This document shows, in pieces, positions 1 to 5,334 of a stretch of DNA of 6,364 nucleotides. Both the position numbers and the translations under genes were made by a program. Source of the stretch: Rhodospirillaceae bacterium (GTDB lineage: Bacteria > Pseudomonadota > Alphaproteobacteria > Rhodospirillales > Magnetovibrionaceae). The DNA lies in the NCBI GenBank assembly GCA_029883045.1, contig JAOUJU010000105.1, forward strand, positions 1 through 6,364. Direction: 5' to 3'. The first letter of the stretch is position 1; each line of letters begins with the position of its first letter. The notes under the pieces were generated by a model. That model did no database searches. It was not told where the DNA came from and saw nothing but the letters and a program-made list of their open reading frames with translations.

Positions 1-789
1 TTGGTTTTGCTTCTTGATTATTTCGCGCGCACGTTCAAGGTCGCCCGGAGTATCAACCCCGAACGGAACCGTGTCAACGAGCGCACAGCCGATGGTCATA
101 CCGTTTTCAAGGGCGCGCAATTGTTCCAATTTTTCGCGGACCTCTAACATGGAGGGGGGCAAATTGATAAACCGTTCAAGAGCTGAGCGGCGAAATGCAT
201 ATATGCCTATATGATGGTAATGTGGGCCATCGCCACCGGGCACGGCAAGTCGGGAAAAATATATGGCCCGCCCTACACCGTTAGCTTTTTTATCAAAGCC
301 AACTGCAGCTTTTACAACATTTGGATCGGATAATTCAGCTGGGTCGGTTATGCCCGCCACCAAGGTTGCGATATCGGCGCCATCAAGGGCTAACCCCAAA
401 AGGGCTAATTTTATTATACCGGGGTCAATCAACGGCAGATCGCCCTGTAGGTTGATGACTACATCGTGATTTTTTTCGGGATCAATTTGCTCAAGTGCCG
501 CAAATATACGGTCAGAACCTGAAAGCAGCGCGGGGTCGGTCAAGACAGCCTGGCCCCCGGCTTCGGTGATGGCATCGACAATTTCTTGCTCGCCCGCTGC
601 CACCACCACGGGGCCGATTCGTGCCATTTGGGCCTGTTCCATAACCCTGACAATCATTGGTTTTCCGCCAATATCGGCCAAGGGCTTGCCCGGCAGGCGG
701 GTTGAGGCCATGCGCGCTGGAATAACCACAATGGGGTTTTTTAGGCCCTTGGGTAGGGACTGGGTATCGTCTTTATTGCTGGCGGCCAT
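1..789 (-). CDS. kdsB: 3-deoxy-manno-octulosonate cytidylyltransferase (CMP-Kdo synthetase), 3'-partial
   Basis: KdsB couples CTP to Kdo, giving CMP-Kdo for lipid A-core (LPS) assembly in the cytoplasm. Reading the minus strand from 789 gives 263 uninterrupted residues to the window edge. Visible motifs are the nucleotide-binding IPARMASTRLPGKPL (residues 23-37), LLSGSDRIF (88-96), NLQGDLPLIDP (113-123, with the metal-binding Asp at 117), HHIGIYAFRR (192-201), REKLEQLRAL (218-227) and GVDTPGDLERAR (244-255, second metal Asp at 246). E. coli KdsB is about 248 residues. This one has roughly 17 extra residues before the first motif, so only a few C-terminal residues should be missing beyond the edge. 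ATG at 789 is the first start after an in-frame stop; AGAAGG lies 12 bases upstream, a slightly long spacing. SGSDR and QGDLP follow the alphaproteobacterial form rather than the E. coli QGDEP form. It is transcribed divergently from the cytochrome gene. Family assignment is very secure. Confidence 0.96.
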   Translation of the reverse strand, partial: MAASNKDDTQSLPKGLKNPIVVIPARMASTRLPGKPLADIGGKPMIVRVMEQAQMARIGPVVVAAGEQEIVDAITEAGGQAVLTDPALLSGSDRIFAALEQIDPEKNHDVVINLQGDLPLIDPGIIKLALLGLALDGADIATLVAGITDPAELSDPNVVKAAVGFDKKANGVGRAIYFSRLAVPGGDGPHYHHIGIYAFRRSALERFINLPPSMLEVREKLEQLRALENGMTIGCALVDTVPFGVDTPGDLERAREIIKKQNQ

Positions 790-813
790 AGCGGTTTGGG
801 GCCTTCTAGGTTG

Positions 814-829
814 AATTTATCCATAAATT
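814..829. repeat. 16-bp perfect AT-rich palindrome AATTTAT-CC-ATAAATT
   Basis: Seven-base arms AATTTAT (814-820) and ATAAATT (823-829) are exact reverse complements around CC. The element ends 24 bases upstream of the kdsB start codon, at or just after the predicted transcription start. It does not match the FNR/FixK pattern (TTGAT-N4-ATCAA). In AT-rich intergenic DNA such a palindrome has some chance of being accidental. Confidence 0.35.
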
Positions 830-835
830 TTACTA

Positions 836-863
836 ACGATAGCACCACCGCAGGCGGTGTCCA
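836..863 (-). promoter_or_regulatory. Candidate sigma70-type promoter for kdsB
   Basis: On the minus strand TGGACA (863-858, five of six bases matching TTGACA) is followed by a 16-base spacer and TATCGT (841-836, four of six matching TATAAT). Transcription would start near 829, leaving a leader of about 40 bases before the kdsB ATG. The -10 match is weak and the spacer one base shorter than ideal, so this is only the best candidate. A GC-rich palindrome occupies most of the spacer. Confidence 0.3.
846..859. repeat. 14-bp perfect palindrome CACCGC-AG-GCGGTG, operator-like
   Basis: The six-base arms CACCGC (846-851) and GCGGTG (854-859) are exact reverse complements around a 2-bp centre. A 2-base loop is too tight for a good RNA hairpin, and no T-run follows on either strand, so a protein-binding operator is more plausible than a terminator. 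It lies in the spacer of the candidate kdsB promoter and just upstream of a plus-strand TATAAT, a position from which a dimeric regulator could affect either gene. I cannot assign it to a known regulator. Confidence 0.4.
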
Positions 864-1000
864 GCATATCGAGCATATAATGCCAACATTGAACCCGGCG
901 GGCTTACGGGCTAGATTTTAACCACCAATTGATGCCCGCTATTTTTTGATCGCCGACAGACGCAAAAATGGCAGGCCTAATAAAATAAACACTAAACCCC

Positions 1001-1005
1001 GAAGG
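1001..1005 (+). promoter_or_regulatory. Ribosome binding site deciding the cytochrome c start
   Basis: GAAGG at 1001-1005 is only 1 base before the ATG at 1007 but 10 bases before the in-frame ATG at 1016. Only the second distance is usable, so the protein should begin MDFFKNF rather than MRPMDFF. The shorter form also looks like the MD-x-F start common in CycM-like anchored cytochromes. Confidence 0.6.
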
Positions 1006-1015
1006 TATGCGCCCC

Positions 1016-1570
1016 ATGGATTTTTTTAAAAACTTTATTGCTTCAATTATTTTTACTGCTGCTGTTTTGTTATTTATAAATGTTGCCGGCAATATTTTGG
1101 TTGGGCAAACTAATACTGATAGCAAAGAAGTAAACGAAGTGGTCGAAGCTAAAGTGCAAACTGAAGAAATAGCCGAAGCCAAGCCTGAAGTAAAAGCGCA
1201 GCCAGAGGCACCAACGCCAACCCCCGCAGCAGAGCAAACCATAGTTGCCAGCAGTTCGGGAAATATCGAAATGGGCGCCAATACTTTTCGCAGAAAATGT
1301 ATGGGTTGCCACCCCATAAGCGAAGATGGACAAAACCGCACCGGACCAAGCCTATTTGGGGTTGTCGGGCGGACAAAGGCATCCATTGATGGTTATCGCT
1401 ATTCAGAAGGAATAAAAAATCTTGGCGGCGTATGGAGCGAAAAAGAATTAAACACCTTTATTGCTGGTCCCCGGGCAATGGTTCCAAATACAAAGATGAC
1501 ATTTTCTGGTGTAAAAAAAGAAGACCAGCGCGATGATATAATTGCTTACCTAAAAACGCTTTCCAAATAG
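1016..1570 (+). CDS. Membrane-anchored class I cytochrome c (CycM / cytochrome c552-like)
   Basis: This 184-residue protein is a monoheme class I cytochrome c, expected to carry electrons in the periplasm, for example from the bc1 complex to a terminal oxidase as CycM does in rhizobia. Residues about 5-28 form one hydrophobic segment, an uncleaved signal-anchor. Residues about 35-77 are a Glu/Ala/Pro/Lys-rich tether. The heme domain starts near residue 83, with CMGCH (Cys95, Cys98, His99) binding heme, then GPSLFGVVGR, YRYSEGIKNLGGVWSEKEL, and Met161 in NTKMTFSGV as the sixth heme ligand. It ends DDIIAYLKTLSK, the standard C-terminal helix. Start chosen at 1016 by the ribosome binding site; a start at 1007 would add MRP. 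It is divergent from kdsB, a pairing of functions (cycM near kdsB) also seen in other alphaproteobacteria. hisN follows 38 bases later with no terminator seen between. I withhold a symbol because cycM and other c552/c2 types cannot be separated by eye. Confidence 0.93.
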   Translation: MDFFKNFIASIIFTAAVLLFINVAGNILVGQTNTDSKEVNEVVEAKVQTEEIAEAKPEVKAQPEAPTPTPAAEQTIVASSSGNIEMGANTFRRKCMGCHPISEDGQNRTGPSLFGVVGRTKASIDGYRYSEGIKNLGGVWSEKELNTFIAGPRAMVPNTKMTFSGVKKEDQRDDIIAYLKTLSK

Positions 1571-1608
1571 TGATGCAGTTAAAGGTAAATTCGGGGGTAG
1601 GTTGAATA

Positions 1609-2382
1609 ATGGGCGCACAAAAAGAATTTATTGATCTTGCTGTGCGCGCATTAGACAAAGCCCGTGAAATTACCCTTGCTAATTTTAGGACCACCATCAA
1701 CATTGATACCAAAGACGATGCATCACCGGTAACAATTGCTGACCGCGAGACCGAACGCGTTATCCGTGAAATGATAAATGCTGAATTTCCCGATCACGGA
1801 ATTTTAGGCGAAGAATTCGGACCTGAAAACACTGATGCCGAATGGGTGTGGGTGCTTGACCCGATTGATGGAACCGCCGGGTTTGTTACTGGAAAACCAT
1901 TGTTTGGAACGCTTATCGCAATCGCCCATAATGGAAAGCCTGTCTTTGGTGCGATTGATGCCCCTGCTATGAATGAACGCTGGATCGGGGTTGAGGGCGT
2001 ACCTACCACAATGAACGGCACCCAAGTAAAAGTTCGTGATTGTGATGGTCTTGGCAATGCATGGCTTTATGCCACAACCCCAGACATGTTTATTGATGAA
2101 AATAAAAATTCATTTGAAAACTTAACGCGCAACGTAAAGCGCACAAATTATGGGGCCGATTGTTATGCCTATGGTTTGTTAGCATCGGGCCATGTTGATT
2201 TAGTATGCGAGGCATCGCTTGGCACGTACGATTTTATGGCGCTGGCCCCGGTTGTTACGGGTGCGGGCGGAACAATGACCGACTGGCAGGGGCGCTTACT
2301 TAATATAAATTCCGATGGCCGGGTTGTGGCCGCAGGCAGCAAAAGCGTTCATGGGGTGGCACTTGAAAAACTTAGAAATTAA
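1609..2382 (+). CDS. hisN: Histidinol-phosphatase, inositol monophosphatase family (HisN)
   Basis: HisN removes phosphate from L-histidinol phosphate, the penultimate chemical stage of histidine synthesis, in the cytoplasm with Mg2+. The 257-residue length is normal for this family. The IMPase-fold motifs appear in order: DASPVTIADRETE (37-49), GILGEEFG with Glu68-Glu69 (64-71), WVLDPIDGT with Asp84 and Asp87 (81-89), and TYDFMALAPVVTGAGG with the metal Asp208 (206-221). FVTGKPLFGTLIAI (92-105) and YGADCYAYGLLASGHVDLV (181-199) are typical of the histidinol-phosphatase branch rather than SuhB or CysQ. One oddity is Ala90 straight after DPIDGT, where HisN proteins I recall carry Arg or Lys; Thr217 also replaces the Glu common in PVVEGAGG. 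Translation starts at ATG 1609, with GGTAGG ending 7 bases before it. The 3' end overlaps yejA. A different sugar or inositol phosphate substrate remains possible. Confidence 0.87.
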   Translation: MGAQKEFIDLAVRALDKAREITLANFRTTINIDTKDDASPVTIADRETERVIREMINAEFPDHGILGEEFGPENTDAEWVWVLDPIDGTAGFVTGKPLFGTLIAIAHNGKPVFGAIDAPAMNERWIGVEGVPTTMNGTQVKVRDCDGLGNAWLYATTPDMFIDENKNSFENLTRNVKRTNYGADCYAYGLLASGHVDLVCEASLGTYDFMALAPVVTGAGGTMTDWQGRLLNINSDGRVVAAGSKSVHGVALEKLRN

Positions 2383-4234
2383 TCTTAAAGCAATATTTTT
2401 TAACACCGCATTTTTGTTGGTGCTGGGTTTTAATTTTTTTAATCCTGCAACCGTATTGGCCGCTGAAACAAAACGCACCCACGCAATTGCCATGCATGGC
2501 GAGCCTAAATACCAAGCTGGCTTCAAATATTTTGATTATGTAAACCCAGTTGCTCCCAAAGGCGGGGCCATGAGCCAGGGATCCCTTGGCAGTTTTGATT
2601 CCCTAAACGGGTTTATAATTAAGGGCGAGGCCGCAGACGGGTTAGGCGTTATATACGACACCCTTTTGACCGCCAGCGCCGATGAAGCGTTTTCGCGTTA
2701 TGGTTTGTTAGCCCATTCAATAGAAATGCCCGAAGACCGAACATGGATAACATTTTTTCTTCGCCCCGAGGCACGCTGGCATGATGGCCAAGCCATAACC
2801 GCCGATGACGTTGTCTGGTCATTTGAAACCTTGGTAAAAAAAGGCCCACCGTTTTTTAGATTTTATTATGGAGATGTTGAAAAGGTTGAAGCCATTGACA
2901 AGCTTACGGTCAAGTTCACATTTAAACCCGTGGGCAACCGCGAATTGCCATTAATAGTTTCAGAAATGCCCATACTGCCCAAACATTATTGGGAAAACCG
3001 CGATTTTGAAAAAACCACATTAGAGCCACCATTAGGTAGCGGGCCATATAAAATTGGCAAGTTTGAGCCAGGCCGTTTTATTGAATACGAACGGGTAAAA
3101 GATTATTGGGGCAAGGACCTAAACGTAAATATTGGGCATAACAATGTTGACACATTTCGTTATGAATATTTTCGCGATGGCTCGGTTGCGGTAGAAGCGT
3201 TTAAAGGTGGCGCATTTGATTTTAGGTCGGAAAATATTTCAAAAGTATGGGCCACCGGATACGATATTCCGGCTGTAAAAAATGGCCTTATTATAAAAGA
3301 AAAAATAACCCACCATAATACCGCGCCCATCCAGGGTTTTATTTATAATTCACGCAATGAAATGTTTGTCGATGTCCGGGTGCGCCAAGCATTGGCCTAT
3401 GCGTTTGATTTTGAATGGTCAAACCGCAATCTTTTTTATGGGCAATACAAACGCACGCGTAGTTATTTTGGAAATTCAGAACTTGAGGCCAAGGGTCTGC
3501 CGACGGGTGATGAATTAACAATCCTTGAAAAGTACCGTGGCCGCATAGCGGACGAAGTTTTCACCAACGAATATAACCCACCGGCAACCCGTGGCGATGG
3601 GCGCATTAGGGATAATTTAAAAATAGCCGACGAATTATTAAAACAAGCAGGCTGGGAAATAATCGATGGCAAGCGGGTACACATAAAAACCGGGCAGGAA
3701 TTAAGTTTTGAATTAATGTTGGTTCAGCCAACCATGGAACGAATTGCCTTGCCCTTTTCTAAAAACCTTGAACGCCTTGGTGTTTTTATGCGGGTGCGCA
3801 CGGTTGACAGCGCACAATATTTAAAACGATTAGAAACCCATGATTTTGAAATGATATCGATGATTTGGGGTCAATCGCTTTCGCCCGGCAATGAACAGCT
3901 AAATTATTGGGGTTCCGAAGCGGCCAAACAAAACGGTTCGCGCAACCATATGGGCGTATCCGACCCGGTGGTCGATGAACTTATTACTGGTTTGATACAA
4001 TCGCCTGATCGCAAACAGTTGGTCGCGCGCACCCGCGCCCTTGACCGGGTATTGCAGTGGGGGCATTACCTAATACCGCATTGGTATGCCGATTATGATA
4101 GGGTGCTTTATTGGAACAAATTTTCCCGACCCGATGTTGAATTACCCTACGGGTTTCGCATTTCAACCTGGTGGTATGACGAAGCCAAGGCCAAGGCAAC
4201 CAATGGCGGAATTTCTGGGCTCAAGCCCCAATAG
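2351..4234 (+). CDS. yejA: Periplasmic solute-binding protein, family 5, of a Yej-type peptide/microcin C ABC importer
   Basis: This is the periplasmic receptor that captures peptides or peptide-like molecules and delivers them to the YejBE permeases. From ATG 2351 it is 627 residues, close to the roughly 600 of E. coli YejA. An N-terminal signal peptide has a hydrophobic core around residues 16-30 and a likely cut after PATVLA (residue 37). Mature-domain signatures are KYFDYVNPVAPKGG (59-72), the family 5 motif RWHDGQAITADDVVWSFE (142-159), GSGPYKIGKFEPGRFIEYER, and VRQALAYAFDFEW. The C-terminal stretch HYLIPHWYADYDRVLYWNKF is typical of YejA. The start is uncertain. ATG 2315 would put a long extension before the signal peptide; ATG 2351 overlaps hisN by 32 bases and has a weak ribosome binding site; TTG 2363 would give a neat MKN start with GGGG 6 bases upstream. 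The overlap suggests translational coupling to hisN. The ligand is unknown: microcin C and peptides in enterobacteria, muropeptides in Agrobacterium, where YejBEF works with another receptor. Confidence 0.93.
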   Translation: MGWHLKNLEINLKAIFFNTAFLLVLGFNFFNPATVLAAETKRTHAIAMHGEPKYQAGFKYFDYVNPVAPKGGAMSQGSLGSFDSLNGFIIKGEAADGLGVIYDTLLTASADEAFSRYGLLAHSIEMPEDRTWITFFLRPEARWHDGQAITADDVVWSFETLVKKGPPFFRFYYGDVEKVEAIDKLTVKFTFKPVGNRELPLIVSEMPILPKHYWENRDFEKTTLEPPLGSGPYKIGKFEPGRFIEYERVKDYWGKDLNVNIGHNNVDTFRYEYFRDGSVAVEAFKGGAFDFRSENISKVWATGYDIPAVKNGLIIKEKITHHNTAPIQGFIYNSRNEMFVDVRVRQALAYAFDFEWSNRNLFYGQYKRTRSYFGNSELEAKGLPTGDELTILEKYRGRIADEVFTNEYNPPATRGDGRIRDNLKIADELLKQAGWEIIDGKRVHIKTGQELSFELMLVQPTMERIALPFSKNLERLGVFMRVRTVDSAQYLKRLETHDFEMISMIWGQSLSPGNEQLNYWGSEAAKQNGSRNHMGVSDPVVDELITGLIQSPDRKQLVARTRALDRVLQWGHYLIPHWYADYDRVLYWNKFSRPDVELPYGFRISTWWYDEAKAKATNGGISGLKPQ

Positions 4235-4260
4235 GCAGACATAAGGTAACGGTTAAAACA

Positions 4261-5334
4261 ATGTCCGCATATATTATTCGCCGACTTTTGTTAATTATCC
4301 CGACCCTGTTCGGGATAATGGCCATAAACTTTATTATTGTTCAGGCCGCCCCCGGTGGCCCGGTTGAACAAATGATTGCCCAATTAAAAGGCTTAGACGT
4401 TGGGGCGACCGCGCGTATTTCGGGTGGCGGTGAACAAGCCATAGCCACCGATAAATCCCGCGGCAAACACGGTCTTGACCCTGAATTTATAAAACAAATT
4501 GAACACATGTACGGCTTTGACAAACCGTTGGGTGAACGCTTTGTCATGATGATGAAAAATTATGCGGTGTTTGATTTTGGCGATAGCTATTTTCGCGATA
4601 GAAAAGTGGTTGATTTAATTATTGATAAAATGCCGGTTTCCATATCGCTCGGCCTGTGGGCGACGTTGTTAATTTATTTTATTTCTATCCCATTGGGAAT
4701 TGCCAAGGCGGTGCGCGATGGTTCACGTTTTGACGTATGGTCCAGTTCAATCGTAATTGTCGGTAACGCGGTGCCGGGGTTTTTGTTCGCAATTTTGCTG
4801 GTGGTGCTATTTGCTGGAGGCAGATATTTTGATTGGTTCCCGCTTCGCGGAATTGTATCAGAAAATTTTTCAGAACTTTCGACCTTTGGGCAAATAAAAG
4901 ATTATCTTTGGCATATGGTTTTGCCGGTCGGTTCATTAGTCATCGGCGGGTTTGCTGGCCTTACCATGCTTACCAAAAATTCGTTCATGGAAGAAATTAA
5001 CAAACAATACGTAATGACCGCCCGGGCCAAAGGGTTGCCTGAACGTAAAATAATGTACGGCCACGTTTTTCGCAATGCCATGCTTATTGTGGTTGCTGGC
5101 TTCCCCGCCGCATTTATTGGTATTTTGTTTACTGGTGCATTATTGACCGAAATTATTTTTTCCCTTGATGGTCTTGGCTTGTTGGGGTTTGAGGCCGCGA
5201 TCAAGCGTGATTACCCGGTGATGTTTGGCTCGCTTTATTTTTTCACTTTGTTGGGGCTTATTCTTAGCCTTGTTGGTGATTTGATGTACCACGTCATTGA
5301 TCCGCGCATAAATTTTGAAAAATTGGATCGCTAA
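4261..5334 (+). CDS. yejB: Inner-membrane permease YejB of the Yej-type peptide ABC importer
   Basis: YejB is one of two permease subunits forming the translocation channel in the inner membrane. The 357 residues match E. coli YejB (about 364) along the whole length. The first membrane helix and conserved start are YIIRRLLLIIPTLFGIMAIN then FIIVQAAPGGPVEQ (24-37). A long periplasmic loop includes HGLDPEFIKQIEHMYGFDKP (70-89) and FDFGDSYFRDRKV. DKMPVSISLGLWATLLIYF begins the BPD_transp_1 core. The EAA loop that contacts the ATPase runs from VMTARAKGLPERKI through YGHVFRNAM (residues 251-274), followed by FSLDGLGLLGFEA and RDYPVMFGSLY. The start ATG is 26 bases after the yejA stop; the nearest purine-rich stretch, AAGG at 4243-4246, is 14 bases upstream, so initiation may be weak. 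The stop overlaps the yejE start by one base (TAATG). A perfect stem-loop lies in codons 12-20. Identity is very secure. Confidence 0.96.
   Translation: MSAYIIRRLLLIIPTLFGIMAINFIIVQAAPGGPVEQMIAQLKGLDVGATARISGGGEQAIATDKSRGKHGLDPEFIKQIEHMYGFDKPLGERFVMMMKNYAVFDFGDSYFRDRKVVDLIIDKMPVSISLGLWATLLIYFISIPLGIAKAVRDGSRFDVWSSSIVIVGNAVPGFLFAILLVVLFAGGRYFDWFPLRGIVSENFSELSTFGQIKDYLWHMVLPVGSLVIGGFAGLTMLTKNSFMEEINKQYVMTARAKGLPERKIMYGHVFRNAMLIVVAGFPAAFIGILFTGALLTEIIFSLDGLGLLGFEAAIKRDYPVMFGSLYFFTLLGLILSLVGDLMYHVIDPRINFEKLDR
4294..4319 (+). repeat. Perfect 10-bp inverted repeat (stem-loop) inside the start of yejB
   Basis: Arms ATTATCCCGA (4294-4303) and TCGGGATAAT (4310-4319) are exact reverse complements separated by the six-base loop CCCTGT. 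The structure covers codons 12-20 of yejB (IIPTLFGIM), about 60 bases after the end of yejA. No T-run follows, so it is not an intrinsic terminator. In the mRNA it would sit just inside the region covered by an initiating ribosome on yejB. It could slow yejB translation or block 3' exonucleases and so keep yejA message more abundant than the permease message, as hairpins after binding-protein genes do in some other ABC operons. That role is inference; the repeat itself is certain. Confidence 0.65.

Larger units (their letters stand above)
790..1015. promoter_or_regulatory. Divergent intergenic control region between kdsB and the cytochrome c gene
   Basis: These 226 bases hold no convincing gene on either strand. 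They separate two divergently transcribed genes, so both promoters should lie here. Visible contents are two perfect short palindromes (814-829 and 846-859), a direct repeat AGCATAT at 863-869 and 872-878, a plus-strand TATAAT at 876-881 without a recognisable -35, a weaker plus-strand pair TTGAAC (889-894) / TAGATT (912-917) with 17-base spacing, and a GCGGGC/GCCCGC pairing followed by six T (898-947). An antisense reading frame enters from the cytochrome gene but resembles no known protein. Which element drives the cytochrome gene cannot be decided by eye. Confidence 0.6.

Noticed and set aside
14..814. Three plus-strand reading frames (66, 68 and 82 codons) at the left end
   Set aside because: All are antisense to kdsB, whose motifs are unambiguous on the minus strand. 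Their sequences are Pro/Ser/Arg-rich as expected for antisense frames.
889..917. TTGAAC-17-TAGATT as a firm promoter for the cytochrome c gene
   Set aside because: Each box matches only four of six consensus bases, so it is mentioned only as one possibility in the control region.
929..951. FNR/FixK-type site upstream of the cytochrome gene
   Set aside because: TTGAT occurs at 929-933 and 946-950, but neither is followed after four bases by ATCAA, so no full site exists.
904..1386. 160-codon minus-strand reading frame over the cytochrome c gene
   Set aside because: It is antisense to a well-supported cytochrome c with intact heme motifs, has low-complexity composition mirroring the Ala/Glu/Pro tether, and resembles no family.
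4217..4228. GGGC-TCAA-GCCC hairpin at the end of yejA as a terminator
   Set aside because: The stem is only 4 bp, lies inside the last codons of yejA, and no T-run follows; yejB begins 26 bases after the yejA stop.
4688..4698. TCCCA-T-TGGGA palindrome in yejB
   Set aside because: The arms are 5 bp with a single central base, so it cannot form a hairpin, and it falls in conserved coding sequence (SIPLGIA).
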